Below, one piece after another: positions 9,372-17,931 of a stretch of 64,000 nucleotides of DNA; the first letter of the stretch is position 1, and each line of letters opens with the position of its first letter. Below the pieces are notes generated by a model, which had not been told where the DNA came from, ran no database searches, and saw nothing but the letters and a program-made list of their open reading frames with translations. Source of the DNA: Microbacterium tenebrionis (GTDB taxonomy: Bacteria; Actinomycetota; Actinomycetes; Actinomycetales; Microbacteriaceae); the NCBI RefSeq assembly GCF_903645325.1, contig NZ_CAHJXQ010000002.1:496001-560000 (forward strand), given 5' to 3'. Made by a program: the position numbers and the translations under genes.

Positions 9372-10271
9372 TCAGCGCGGCAGACGGAGCATCCCGTCCG
9401 ATGCCTCAGCCAGGCCGTCGCCGATCAGCGAATGGATCGCACGATCGCGTTGCGGTGCATCGACCCAGTCGTGGATGACGGCGTCCAGCGCGACGCCGTC
9501 GGGCGCGGCATCCCGCAGAGCCTTCAGCACCGCCCCTCGCGCCTGGCGATCCGATCCCTCGTACCGGGCCTGGCGCGGGCGCGCGTCACCGGTGTCCGGC
9601 CGCCCGGCCGCGACCCACGCGCACGTGCCCTGAATGGGGCAGCGATCGCAGCGGGGGGACCGTGCGGTGCAGACGACAGCCCCCAGCTCCATCATGGCGG
9701 CGTTGAAAACGGCGGACTCGGCTGCGGACTCCGGCAGCAGTTCCGCCATCGCGAGGAGATCGCGACGCGAAGCGGCTCCCGGCTGCGATCTGCCCTCGAC
9801 CGCCCGCGCGATCACTCGCCGCGTGTTGGTGTCGACGACCGGATGCCGATCGCCGAAGGAGAACGTCGCGACGGCCCGCGCGGTGTAGTCCCCGATGCCG
9901 GACAGCGCCAGCAGAGCGTCGACGTCGCGGGGAACGTCGCCGCCGTGCCGTTCTGTGATCTCGATCGCGGCGCGGTGCAGCCACAGCGCACGACGCGGGT
10001 ACCCGAGGTTCGCCCACTGCTGCACGACGTCGGCGGGCGATGCCGTGGCCATGGCGGCAGGGTCGGGCCAGCGGGCCAGCCACGCCGCCAGGTGCGGAAT
10101 TACCCGCGCGACGGGCGTCTGCTGCAGCATGAACTCGCTCACGAGCGTGCCCCATGCCCCGTAGCGGTCATGGAATTCGTCGCGCCGCCACGGGAGGTCG
10201 CGCGCCGAGGATCGGTACCAACCGGACACCTCGTCAGCGATGCGCACAGGGGGTGTCGAACGAGCAGTCAC
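9372..10271 (-). CDS. mutY: A/G-specific adenine DNA glycosylase
   Basis: Removes adenine mispaired with 8-oxoguanine in base-excision repair. 299 residues. It has the HhH-GPD fold with LSGIGDYTARAV (123-134), catalytic glutamate 46 in SEFMLQQTPV, catalytic aspartate 147 in VVDTNTRRV, and an iron-sulfur ligand set C201-x6-C208-x2-C211-x5-C217. It is shorter than E. coli MutY and seems to have only a reduced C-terminal 8-oxoG-recognition domain, as in many actinobacteria. The GTG start has TAGGCT six bases upstream. Confidence 0.95.
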   Translation of the reverse strand: MTARSTPPVRIADEVSGWYRSSARDLPWRRDEFHDRYGAWGTLVSEFMLQQTPVARVIPHLAAWLARWPDPAAMATASPADVVQQWANLGYPRRALWLHRAAIEITERHGGDVPRDVDALLALSGIGDYTARAVATFSFGDRHPVVDTNTRRVIARAVEGRSQPGAASRRDLLAMAELLPESAAESAVFNAAMMELGAVVCTARSPRCDRCPIQGTCAWVAAGRPDTGDARPRQARYEGSDRQARGAVLKALRDAAPDGVALDAVIHDWVDAPQRDRAIHSLIGDGLAEASDGMLRLPR

Positions 10272-10277
10272 CTCGTT

Positions 10278-10283
10278 AGCCTA
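10278..10283 (-). promoter_or_regulatory. -10 element of a leaderless mutY promoter
   Basis: On the minus strand TAGGCT is followed by 6 bases and the mutY GTG, so the mRNA would start at or next to the start codon. Confidence 0.6.
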
Positions 10284-10328
10284 TGTGGAGCGCTGGGAAC
10301 TCGCCGGGGGGAGAGTGAAGGAGCCTTC

Positions 10329-10523
10329 ATGACTCGCAGACGCAGCATCGCACTGACCATGGTCGTCGGAGTCCTTGTGCTCTCCGGTTGCGCGACGGCA
10401 GCGCCAGGATTGAGCGTGCCATCCGGAGAGAGCACCGTGTTCTTCGAGTTCGATGGCGGCGACCAGGTGAACGCGGTCACCGTCACGACGCTCGACCAGC
10501 CGCCGTACGAGAGCTGCGGTTGA
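10329..10523 (+). CDS. Small predicted lipoprotein of unknown function
   Basis: 64 residues. A basic start (MTRRR), a hydrophobic stretch and the lipobox LSGC form a lipoprotein signal; the mature protein, beginning at Cys 21, is only about 44 residues. The remainder (ATAAPGLSVPSGESTVFFEF and beyond) has no motif I recognise and ends in PPYESCG. AAGGAG sits just upstream of the ATG. It is divergent from mutY and 45 bases ahead of truB. A small membrane-anchored protein exported through Sec is the most that can be said. Confidence 0.65.
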   Translation: MTRRRSIALTMVVGVLVLSGCATAAPGLSVPSGESTVFFEFDGGDQVNAVTVTTLDQPPYESCG

Positions 10524-10556
10524 CAGCGACGGGCACGGCGCTGGCGAGACCCTCGG

Positions 10557-10562
10557 TAGGCT
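10557..10562 (+). promoter_or_regulatory. -10 element of a leaderless truB promoter
   Basis: TAGGCT, then GGAGGA (6 bases), then the truB ATG. GGAGGA is too close to the ATG to act as a Shine-Dalgarno, which favours a leaderless start. Confidence 0.6.
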
Positions 10563-10568
10563 GGAGGA

Positions 10569-11462
10569 ATGGTCGCGCCCGGCATCCTCCTCGTCGACAA
10601 GCCTGCGGGCATCACCAGTCACGACGTCGTGGCGCGCACCCGACGGGCCGCCGGCACGCGCAAGATCGGGCACGCAGGCACGCTCGACCCGATGGCCACC
10701 GGACTCCTCGTCCTCGGCATCGAAGGTGCCACCAGGCTGCTGACGTACATCGTCGGCGCCGACAAGACCTACCTCGCCACCATCCGACTCGGGCAGGCGA
10801 CCTCGACCGATGACGCCGACGGAGAGATCACGCGCCGAGCGCTCATCGCCGATGTGGATGCCGTGACCGCGGAGTGCGTCCGCGAGGGCATCGCCGCGCT
10901 GACCGGAGAGATCTCCCAGGTACCGAGCTCGGTGTCAGCGATCAAAGTCGACGGCCGCCGCGCCTACGATCGCGTGCGGGCCGGCGAGGAGGTGGAGCTG
11001 GCGGCGCGCGAGGTCACCGTCTCGCGCTTCGACGTGCTCGCCGAGCGGCGTGGAGAGGGCGTCATGGACCTCGACGTCGTCGTGGACTGCTCGTCCGGCA
11101 CGTACATCCGCGCACTCGCGCGCGATCTGGGCGACGCGCTCGGGGTCGGCGGGCACCTGACGGCGCTGCGCCGCACGAGGATCGGACCGTTCGACGTCAC
11201 CGATGCTGTCGAACTCGACGACATCGACCCGGATGCCGTGCTCACGCCAGCCCGGGCCGCGGCGATGGTCATGCCGCGGCTCGACGTCACCGCCGAAGAG
11301 GCACGTGACCTCCGCCACGGCAAGCGGATCGTCGACGCGGCGGACCGGCTGGAGGGCCCGTACGCGGCCGCGGTCGACCCCGCCGGTGCTCTGGTCGGGA
11401 TCGTCGAGCGGCGAGCGCGCGACCTCAAGAGCGCCATGAACATGCCGGAGGAGAAGCCGTGA
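10569..11462 (+). CDS. truB: tRNA pseudouridine-55 synthase TruB
   Basis: Converts U55 to pseudouridine in the T-loop of tRNAs. 297 residues, normal for the family. The catalytic aspartate is D40 in GHAGTLDPMATGLL, and the KxDGRRAYDR-type motif follows further in. The end overlaps the next gene by GTGA, so the small membrane protein is translationally coupled. Confidence 0.96.
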   Translation: MVAPGILLVDKPAGITSHDVVARTRRAAGTRKIGHAGTLDPMATGLLVLGIEGATRLLTYIVGADKTYLATIRLGQATSTDDADGEITRRALIADVDAVTAECVREGIAALTGEISQVPSSVSAIKVDGRRAYDRVRAGEEVELAAREVTVSRFDVLAERRGEGVMDLDVVVDCSSGTYIRALARDLGDALGVGGHLTALRRTRIGPFDVTDAVELDDIDPDAVLTPARAAAMVMPRLDVTAEEARDLRHGKRIVDAADRLEGPYAAAVDPAGALVGIVERRARDLKSAMNMPEEKP

Positions 11463-11827
11463 TCCTGTGGTTCACCACGCTGCAGATCGTCATCGCGGTC
11501 ACCGCCGGTCTCTTCGCCGTCATCGCGGGGCTCCTCGGCCGGCGCCCGAGCGACTACACGGTCGGTGCTCTCGCGCTCGTCGAGGTGCTGCTGATCGTCC
11601 AGGTCGTCATGGCGATCATCGCGCCTTTCGCGGGCAATCCGCCGAGCGGAGACCCGCTGGAGTTCTGGGTGTACCTGATCTCGGCGGCCCTGCTGCCCGT
11701 CGGGGGAGTCGTCTGGGCACTGCTCGAACGCAGCAGGTGGAGCACGGTGATCCTCGGTGTCGTCGCATTCGCCGTCGCCATCATGCTGTGGCGCATGGAG
11801 GTCATCTGGACGGTCCAGGTCGCCTGA
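11459..11827 (+). CDS. Small membrane protein, four predicted helices
   Basis: 122 residues with four hydrophobic segments (about 4-26, 36-58, 67-88, 94-113) and almost no soluble loops. I do not recognise a family motif. The GTG start overlaps the truB stop by four bases, and a second unrelated small membrane protein plus ribF follow on the same strand. A helper of membrane physiology is possible but nothing in the sequence shows a function. Confidence 0.7.
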   Translation: MILWFTTLQIVIAVTAGLFAVIAGLLGRRPSDYTVGALALVEVLLIVQVVMAIIAPFAGNPPSGDPLEFWVYLISAALLPVGGVVWALLERSRWSTVILGVVAFAVAIMLWRMEVIWTVQVA

Positions 11828-11872
11828 CCCCGGCATCCGGCGCCGCCGTGCGCGCTTAGGATGGAAGGCGCT

Positions 11873-12310
11873 ATGAGCACCACCCAGCCCCGCTCTCGGA
11901 TGACCGGCATCGGCCGCGTTCTCGTCATCGTCTACGCCGTGATGGCGCTCGCCGCCACCGGCCGCAGCTTCGTGCAGATCGTGCGACGTTTCGACGAGGC
12001 GCCGCTGGCGTACTCGCTCTCCGCGCTCGCCGCGGTCGTGTACATCATCGCGACGCTGGGTCTCGTCTTCGCCGGACGCCGCGGCTGGTACACCATCGCC
12101 TGGGTGGCCATCGTCTTCGAACTCGTCGGCGTCCTCGTCGTCGGCACCCTCAGCCTCACCCACCCCGAGCTGTTCCAGCACGACTCCGTGTGGTCGGTGT
12201 TCGGCCGCGGGTATCTGTTCATCCCCCTGGTGCTGCCGATGTTCGGCATCTGGTGGCTGCGCACGCATCGTCCTGCGGTTCGCCCCGCAGGCGTCGAGGT
12301 CGTCGCGTGA
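11873..12310 (+). CDS. Small membrane protein upstream of ribF
   Basis: 145 residues with four hydrophobic segments (near 18-38, 50-72, 78-100, 120-138) and a short charged N-terminus. Starting at the ATG at 11873 gives a ribosome site (GGAAGG) at suitable spacing. The C-terminus overlaps the ribF GTG by four bases (GTGA), so the two are coupled. In actinobacteria a gene of this type commonly sits between truB and ribF; a role in riboflavin or flavin transport would be guesswork. Confidence 0.7.
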   Translation: MSTTQPRSRMTGIGRVLVIVYAVMALAATGRSFVQIVRRFDEAPLAYSLSALAAVVYIIATLGLVFAGRRGWYTIAWVAIVFELVGVLVVGTLSLTHPELFQHDSVWSVFGRGYLFIPLVLPMFGIWWLRTHRPAVRPAGVEVVA

Positions 12311-13263
12311 TCGTCTTCCGGGCGCCCGGCGACGTGCCGGGCGACTTCGGCCGCTCGGCCGTCGCGATCGGCAAGTTCGACGGCGTGCACGCCGGGCACC
12401 GCGCGGTGATCGAGCGGCTGAAGGCGGATGCCGCGGCGACGGGAGCCCGCTCGGTCGCGGTCACGTTCGACCGCAACCCGCTGGCGCTGCTGCGTCCGGA
12501 GATCTGCCCGGACAACGTCGTCTCCGTCGAGCGGAAGCTCGAGCTCCTGGGGGAGCTGGGGCTGGATGCGACCCTGCTCCTCACGTTCGACAGGGAGCTC
12601 GCATCACTCGCACCGGAGGCGTTCGTCGAGGAGATCCTCGTCGGCGCTCTGAACGTGTCGACCGTGCTCGTCGGCGGTGACTTCCGATTCGGGCACCGCG
12701 GCGCGGGTACTCCGGACCTGCTGTGCGAGCTCGGCCCCCGCTTCGGCTTCACGGTCGACGTCGTCGACGATGTGTACCTGGAGGACTCCGAGCGCCGGGT
12801 CTCGTCGAGCTGGATCCGCGACCTGCTCGCCCAGGGCGACGTGACGATGGCGGCGCGCGTGCTCGGGCGCCCCGTCGACGTGCGCGGCGAGGTCGTGCAC
12901 GGCCTCAAGCGCGGGCGCGAGCTCGGCTTCCCCACGGCGAACCTGTCCGAGACCGTCGACGCCTTCGTCCCCGCGGACGGCGTGTACGCCGGGTGGCTTC
13001 ACGACCACACCACGGGTGAGCGCTTCCCCGCGGCCGTGTCGGTGGGCACGAACCCCACCTTCGACGACGTGGTCGTCCGCCAGGTCGAGGCGCACGTGAT
13101 CGATCACGACGGCCTCGACCTGTACGGTCACGACGTGACGATCGAGTTCACGCGGCGGTTGCGCGGGATGGTCGCATTCGACGGCATCGATGCGCTGATG
13201 GCCCAGATGTCGGCGGACGTCGACGCGGCCCGAGCCATTCTGGGCCCGGATGCCGTAGAATGA
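12307..13263 (+). CDS. ribF: Bifunctional riboflavin kinase / FAD synthetase
   Basis: Makes FMN from riboflavin and then FAD. 318 residues. The N-terminal adenylyltransferase has GKFDGVHAGH (22-31), the loop GGDFRFGHRGAGT and SSSWIRDLL. The C-terminal kinase domain has GRELGFPTANL, PADGVYAGWL and SVGTNPTFDD. The GTG at 12307 overlaps the previous stop by four bases and matches the family N-terminus; an upstream in-frame start would lie inside the membrane-protein gene. A GC-rich hairpin (13281-13298) follows the stop. Confidence 0.96.
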   Translation: MIVFRAPGDVPGDFGRSAVAIGKFDGVHAGHRAVIERLKADAAATGARSVAVTFDRNPLALLRPEICPDNVVSVERKLELLGELGLDATLLLTFDRELASLAPEAFVEEILVGALNVSTVLVGGDFRFGHRGAGTPDLLCELGPRFGFTVDVVDDVYLEDSERRVSSSWIRDLLAQGDVTMAARVLGRPVDVRGEVVHGLKRGRELGFPTANLSETVDAFVPADGVYAGWLHDHTTGERFPAAVSVGTNPTFDDVVVRQVEAHVIDHDGLDLYGHDVTIEFTRRLRGMVAFDGIDALMAQMSADVDAARAILGPDAVE

Positions 13264-13280
13264 CTCTCGTACTCGACGTT

Positions 13281-13298
13281 GCGGTGCGCTCGCACCGC
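13281..13298 (+). terminator. Hairpin after ribF
   Basis: GCGGTGC and GCACCGC pair around GCTC, 18 bases after the ribF stop. No T-run, so termination is plausible but not certain. Confidence 0.35.
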
Positions 13299-13405
13299 TG
13301 AGGGCGAGAACAACGTCCGCACGGTCCTGGCTCACGCCACACGCGGATGACCCATACGGCAGGGCCGTCTCCGACGGCGGCCCGGTATTCACGCTCAGGA
13401 GGAGC

Positions 13406-15541
13406 ATGCCGACTTCGGCACCCGCCGCGCCGCGGCGCAGGAAGACATCTCGTCGAGACGACGAGGCCCCGCTGATCCCGATCCTCGCGCGCAAGGTGCG
13501 CGAGATCGAGGCCAAGGCCCAGCGCGGCAAGCTCGGCCCGACCAACAGGGTCAAGTTCCAGGTGATCGCATTCCTGGTGCGCGAGGAGCGCGCCAGGGTG
13601 AAGGCGGATGACGCCCTTGCGGATGCCGCACGCGCCGAGCTGCTCAAGCGGCTCGATGGGGTCGCAACGATCCTCGCCAAGACGGCGGCCCGCGACACCT
13701 CGCTCATCCAGCTCCTCGAGGCAGACCAGGCGACCTCGCCCGTCGCGAAGCGGATGCGTCGCGACTGGCTGCTCGAATCCGGCGCCGAGCTCGCGCCGGA
13801 GGAGCTCATCATCGCCGACATCGCCCCCGTGCAGGCACCGGTCGTGCCGGCGGCTCTTGCCGAGAAGCAGGTGACACCGCCCTCGGTCGAGTCCCGGCAG
13901 CTCGCGAACCCGTTCCTCGCACCGGATCTCACACCGCGGCAGACGACGGCGCCGCGCCGCCGCTTGGACGGCTGGGAACTCATGGGCCCGCTGTACAAGG
14001 CCTTCGAGACCGGCGCCGGCGGAGCTTCGGCGACCATGGAGCTGCCGCCCGTCCCCGAGTACGACCACATCTCGCCCAAGGGCCTCGAGGTCATGGTGCA
14101 CCAGTCGCGCTTGCTCGAGTCGGTGCGTGCCGGTCACCGCAGCTTCCTGCTCGCCGACGAGCCGGGCCTGGGCAAGACCGCCCAGTCGGTTCTCGCGGCA
14201 TCCCTCGCCGACGCGTACCCGCTGCTGGTCGTCGTCCCCAACGTCGTCAAGATGAACTGGGCGCGTGAGGTGGAGCGGTGGACGCCGCAGCGCCGTGCGA
14301 CCGTCATCCAGGGCGACGGCGTCGACATCGACGCGTTCGCGGACGTGTTCATCGTGAACTACGAGATCCTCGATCGGCACCTGTCGTGGCTGGGCTCGAT
14401 CGGCCTGAAGGGCATGGTCGTCGACGAGGCGCACTTCATCAAGAACCTCACGTCGCAGCGCTCGCAGAACGTGCTCGCCCTCGCCTCTCGCATCCGCGAG
14501 CGCACCCGCGACCCGCTGATGATGGCTCTGACCGGAACCCCGCTGATCAACGACGTCGAGGACTTCGACGCGATCTGGCGGTTCCTCGGCTGGACCACGG
14601 GCGACAAGCCGGGCAACGAACTCATGGAGAAGCTGGACGCCACCGGCCTCACTCCCGCTGACAAGGCGTTCTACGGCGAGGCGCGGGATGCCGTGATCTC
14701 GATGGGCATCGTGCGGCGCAAGAAGAAGGACGTCGCCGCCGACCTGCCCGACAAGCTCATCGCCGACCTCCCCGTGCAGCTGGACGACGAGTTCGGCCGC
14801 AGCATCCGCCAGGCGGAGCGCGAGCTGGGGGAGCGGATGGCAGCCAAGTACCGGCGCATCATCGAGGCGCGCGGCGACCGCGGGCTCGCCGCCGGCGAGA
14901 TCGACGACGACATCGTCCGCCTCGTCGCGACGGGGGAGCTCGAGGAGTCCAAGGCCGCGGGCACCGGAGGAGACAACGTCTTCACGATGGTGCGCAAGAT
15001 CGGTCAGGCCAAGGCCGTGCTCGCCGCCGACTACGCGGCGCAGCTGCAGCGCTCGGTGGGCAAGGTCGTCTTCTTCGCCAAGCACATCGACGTGATGGAT
15101 CAGGCCGAGGCGCACTTCGCGGCATCCGGCATCCGGTACGTCTCGATCCGCGGCGACCAGACGACTCCTGCTCGCCAGCAGGCGATCGACGACTTCAACG
15201 GCGATGAGGGCGTCGGCATCGCTGTCTGCTCGCTCACCGCGGCGGGCGTCGGACTCAACCTGCAGGCGGCGTCGAACGTCGTGCTCGCGGAGCTCAGCTG
15301 GACCGCGGCCGAGCAGACGCAGGCGATCGACCGCGTGCACCGCATCGGTCAGGACGAGCCGGTCACCGCGTGGCGGATCATCGCCGCGCACACGATCGAC
15401 ACGAAGATCGCCGAGCTCATCGACCAGAAGCAGGGCCTCGCAGCCCGCGCTCTCGACGGCGAGGCCGTCGACGAGGCGGCGAGCGAGTCGGTGCAGCTCG
15501 CTGCCCTCATGCACCTGCTGCGCGAGGCGCTGGGCGCCTGA
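13406..15541 (+). CDS. SNF2-family helicase-like ATPase
   Basis: 711 residues. After a basic, poorly conserved N-terminal region (about 1-230) comes a SWI2/SNF2 core: motif I DEPGLGKTAQS (near 250-260), motif II VVDEAHFIKN (near 340), motif III ALTGTPLIND, then the second RecA lobe with GVGLNLQAAS and motif VI QAIDRVHRIGQ (near 640). Such proteins are ATP-driven DNA translocases. There is no nuclease, methyltransferase or partner gene nearby that would mark a restriction or defence system. AGGAGGAG gives a strong ribosome site at the ATG. A 16 bp terminator follows. Confidence 0.9.
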   Translation: MPTSAPAAPRRRKTSRRDDEAPLIPILARKVREIEAKAQRGKLGPTNRVKFQVIAFLVREERARVKADDALADAARAELLKRLDGVATILAKTAARDTSLIQLLEADQATSPVAKRMRRDWLLESGAELAPEELIIADIAPVQAPVVPAALAEKQVTPPSVESRQLANPFLAPDLTPRQTTAPRRRLDGWELMGPLYKAFETGAGGASATMELPPVPEYDHISPKGLEVMVHQSRLLESVRAGHRSFLLADEPGLGKTAQSVLAASLADAYPLLVVVPNVVKMNWAREVERWTPQRRATVIQGDGVDIDAFADVFIVNYEILDRHLSWLGSIGLKGMVVDEAHFIKNLTSQRSQNVLALASRIRERTRDPLMMALTGTPLINDVEDFDAIWRFLGWTTGDKPGNELMEKLDATGLTPADKAFYGEARDAVISMGIVRRKKKDVAADLPDKLIADLPVQLDDEFGRSIRQAERELGERMAAKYRRIIEARGDRGLAAGEIDDDIVRLVATGELEESKAAGTGGDNVFTMVRKIGQAKAVLAADYAAQLQRSVGKVVFFAKHIDVMDQAEAHFAASGIRYVSIRGDQTTPARQQAIDDFNGDEGVGIAVCSLTAAGVGLNLQAASNVVLAELSWTAAEQTQAIDRVHRIGQDEPVTAWRIIAAHTIDTKIAELIDQKQGLAARALDGEAVDEAASESVQLAALMHLLREALGA

Positions 15542-15554
15542 GGCGCCCCTGTCG

Positions 15555-15590
15555 AAACCCCCGCAAGAATGTCGATTCTTGCGGGGGTTT
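15555..15590. terminator. Strong bidirectional terminator
   Basis: Perfect 16 bp stem: AAACCCCCGCAAGAAT pairs with ATTCTTGCGGGGGTTT around GTCG, with Ts on the + side. It closes the SNF2-type gene. Confidence 0.9.
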
Positions 15591-15698
15591 TCCGTGCGAT
15601 CGTGCGGCTTCTGCGCAGGATTGAGGATTCGCCGCAGAATCGGTCGCAAGATCCGGTGTTCTCACGCCCTCCGAATGGCATCCGCCTGTGATGCCCAC

Positions 15699-15704
15699 TA
15701 GGGT
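15699..15704 (+). promoter_or_regulatory. Candidate -10 element for pfkA
   Basis: TAGGGT lies 55 bases before the pfkA ATG. Transcription would start near 15711 and leave a short leader carrying GAAGG as ribosome site. Confidence 0.35.
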
Positions 15705-15759
15705 CGAGAGCAGGCAGCGTCGCCCGTCCCCCACTCCCGAATCATCCGAAGGCATCAGC

Positions 15760-16788
15760 ATGAAGATCGGCATCCTCACCAGCGGCGGCGACTGCCCCGG
15801 CCTCAATGCGGTGATCCGCGGAGTCGTGCTCAAGGGCACCACATCGTACGACCTCGAGTTCGTCGGCATCCGCGACGGCTGGCGCGGTGTCGTCGAGGGC
15901 GACTTCATGCCGCTGACCCGCCACGAGGTCAAGGGACTCTCGAAGATCGGCGGCACGATCCTCGGAACCAGCCGCACCAACCCCTACGAGGGCGAGCGCG
16001 GCGGTGCTGACAACATCGCAAAGACTCTCTACGGCCACAAGATCGACGGCATCATCGCCATCGGCGGCGAGGGAACGCTGGCCGCGGCCGACCGGCTCTC
16101 GAAGGACGGCATCAAGGTCCTGGGCGTACCGAAGACGATCGACAACGACCTGCGCGCGACCGACTACTCGTTCGGCTTCGACACGGCCGTCAACATCGCC
16201 ACCGACGCGATGGACCGCCTGCGCACCACCGGCGACTCGCACCAGCGCTGCATGGTCGCCGAGGTCATGGGGCGCCACGTCGGTTGGATCGCCCTGCACG
16301 CGGGCATGGCCGCGGGTGCTCACGCGATCTGCATCCCCGAGGTGCCGATGTCGATCGACGAGATCGCCGCTCAGGTGACGAGCGCTCACGACCGCGGCCG
16401 CGCGCCGCTGGTCGTCGTGTCGGAGGGCTTCAAGCTCAAGGGCATGGACGAGGCGTACAGCGACAAGGGCCTGGACGCGTTCAACCGCCCGCGTCTCGGC
16501 GGCATCGGAGACCAGCTCGCGCCGCTGATCGAGCAGATCACCGGTGTGGAGACGCGGGCGACGATCCTCGGGCACATCCAGCGCGGCGGATCGCCCTCCG
16601 CGTTCGACCGGGTGCTCGCCACCCGGCTCGGGCTGCACGCCGCGGATGCAATCGTCGACGGCGCGTGGGGGCAGATGGTGGCGATGAAGGGCACCGACAT
16701 CGTGCGCGTGCCGTTCGAGGAGGCACTGGGCGAGCTCAACACCGTCCCGCGCTACCGCTACGACGAGGCCGCGGCCCTCTTCGGCTGA
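15760..16788 (+). CDS. pfkA: 6-phosphofructokinase, ATP-type by sequence
   Basis: Phosphorylates fructose 6-phosphate, the committed step of glycolysis. 342 residues. Visible motifs are GGDCPGLNAVIR (9-20), GGEGT (102-106) and PKTIDND with catalytic aspartate 128. Glycine rather than aspartate inside GGEGT is the known marker of ATP-dependent rather than pyrophosphate-dependent enzymes; the lysine of PKTIDND is usual for the actinobacterial group. The ATG at 15760 follows GAAGG with 7-base spacing. Confidence 0.95.
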   Translation: MKIGILTSGGDCPGLNAVIRGVVLKGTTSYDLEFVGIRDGWRGVVEGDFMPLTRHEVKGLSKIGGTILGTSRTNPYEGERGGADNIAKTLYGHKIDGIIAIGGEGTLAAADRLSKDGIKVLGVPKTIDNDLRATDYSFGFDTAVNIATDAMDRLRTTGDSHQRCMVAEVMGRHVGWIALHAGMAAGAHAICIPEVPMSIDEIAAQVTSAHDRGRAPLVVVSEGFKLKGMDEAYSDKGLDAFNRPRLGGIGDQLAPLIEQITGVETRATILGHIQRGGSPSAFDRVLATRLGLHAADAIVDGAWGQMVAMKGTDIVRVPFEEALGELNTVPRYRYDEAAALFG

Positions 16789-16810
16789 GCCACCGCCGTC
16801 GGGCGGGCGT

Positions 16811-16890
16811 CCCGAGAACAGGAGCCTCGGCCCAGATCAGGAGCTTTCGGTGGGATTCGTCCTGAGCGGGGTGCTTTGTCCTGATCTCGG
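16811..16890. repeat. Imperfect palindromic repeat, copy 1
   Basis: An 80-base element starting CCCGAGAACAGGAG and ending GTCCTGATCTCGG, between the 3' ends of pfkA and the DUF559 gene. It aligns without gaps to 17832-17912 at roughly three quarters identity by hand. Its ends are inverted copies of each other, so the RNA or single strand could fold back. Family unknown to me; it resembles REP- or MITE-type intergenic repeats. Confidence 0.7.
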
Positions 16891-16896
16891 ACACCG

Positions 16897-17730
16897 TCAT
16901 GCGGAGAGATGCAGCCCCTGAGCGATCGCTGTCAGCACCGAATCCCGCACGAACTCCGGATCGAACAGCACCTGCTGGTAGTCGAAGCGGAGCACCGTGT
17001 ACCCGAGCAGCCTCAATCGCACGTCCGCGGCGATGTCGCGTCTGCGCGCAGCCGCGTCGCTGTGAAAGGCGAATCCGTCCAGTTGCACGACGAGTCGGTC
17101 GCCGATGAGGGTGTCCACTGGATGCCCGTCGATCCACACCTGCTGGCGGGGCGTTACCCCGATCGCACGCATGAGATCGACGAAGTGGGTCTCCAGCCCG
17201 GAATCGGACAGGTGACATGCCAGCGCGGCCAATGCCGCGGCTCTCTCACTCCGCCAGGCCACGCGGCGCAACGCTTCGGCGCCGATCAGACCTTTGTTGA
17301 GCGCAGACTCCCAGATCGCGAGGGCATCGGGCTGAGGCTGGCATCGAGCGACGTGGAACAGCACGTTGATCAGCGGGTCGACGGCCGCCCGTGGCGCGAA
17401 CGGGGCTGGGCCGTTCGACCAGTGGACGCGCAGCCCATGTGCATCGAAACGCGCTGACGTCGGCGACACGGCCACGTGCACGTGCTCGTGCACCGGAACC
17501 CACAGCTCCAGTGATCGGGCGGCGCTCACACAGGTGAGTCGTCCGCCGGCCCTCGCCGCGGCCGCTCTATCAGGGTGGCAGTCGCGGAGAACGAGCCAGG
17601 AGCGGCGTACACGCAGCATCCGTCCGCTCTGCACGGCGGCGGCCACAGTGCGCTTGCTGAAACCGGCAGCGTAGACCTGCGAGGTGTGCGCCACGCCGTC
17701 GTGTCGTCGCATCCATTCCTCGAGGAGCAT
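16897..17730 (-). CDS. DUF559 (Vsr-like endonuclease fold) protein with AbiEi-like N-terminus
   Basis: 277 residues. The N-terminal 60 residues look like the winged-helix start common in AbiEi-type and DUF559 proteins (VYAAGFSKRTVAAAVQSGRM). The C-terminal part (about 180-270) is a DUF559 region: DTLIGDRLVVQLDGFAFH, then RRRDIAADVRLRLLGYTVLR. DUF559 proteins share the PD-(D/E)XK/Vsr endonuclease fold but their role is unproven, and they are abundant singletons in Microbacteriaceae. No toxin partner is adjacent. The gene sits between two related palindromic repeats, which suggests acquisition or mobility. Confidence 0.82.
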   Translation of the reverse strand: MLLEEWMRRHDGVAHTSQVYAAGFSKRTVAAAVQSGRMLRVRRSWLVLRDCHPDRAAAARAGGRLTCVSAARSLELWVPVHEHVHVAVSPTSARFDAHGLRVHWSNGPAPFAPRAAVDPLINVLFHVARCQPQPDALAIWESALNKGLIGAEALRRVAWRSERAAALAALACHLSDSGLETHFVDLMRAIGVTPRQQVWIDGHPVDTLIGDRLVVQLDGFAFHSDAAARRRDIAADVRLRLLGYTVLRFDYQQVLFDPEFVRDSVLTAIAQGLHLSA

Positions 17731-17831
17731 GCGTTCACAATGCCGGATCCTCCACCGAGCAGGTGGCCGTCAGTCCACGAGCAGGGCAAAGCAGCCAAGT
17801 CAGGGCCAGTTGTGGACTGAGGACGCTCACC

Positions 17832-17912
17832 CCCGAGATCAGGAGGAATGACCGAGGACAGGAGGAATCGGGTGGAATCATCCTGCGCTGGGTGATTCGT
17901 CCTGATCTCGGG
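17832..17912. repeat. Imperfect palindromic repeat, copy 2
   Basis: An 81-base element between the DUF559 start and the oligopeptidase stop. Its outer arms CCCGAGATCAGGA (17832-17844) and TCCTGATCTCGGG (17900-17912) are perfect inverted repeats, and an inner pair (AGGAGGAATC / GATTCGTCCT) is nearly so. It is homologous to 16811-16890. Confidence 0.75.
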
Positions 17913-17931
17913 GAACGACCGGGCGCCCGGG

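Noticed and set aside
13406..15541. A restriction or DISARM-like defence system around the SNF2-type gene
   Set aside because: Neighbours are ribF and pfkA; there is no methyltransferase, nuclease or DUF1998 gene nearby.
13148..15649. An 833-codon open frame antisense to ribF and the SNF2-type gene
   Set aside because: Same shadow effect; the opposite strand encodes clear helicase motifs, a terminator cuts through it, and the antisense translation is compositionally biased.
16897..17730. A type IV toxin-antitoxin (AbiE) system at the DUF559 gene
   Set aside because: Only the AbiEi-like N-terminus is present and no AbiEii nucleotidyltransferase-type toxin gene is adjacent on either strand.
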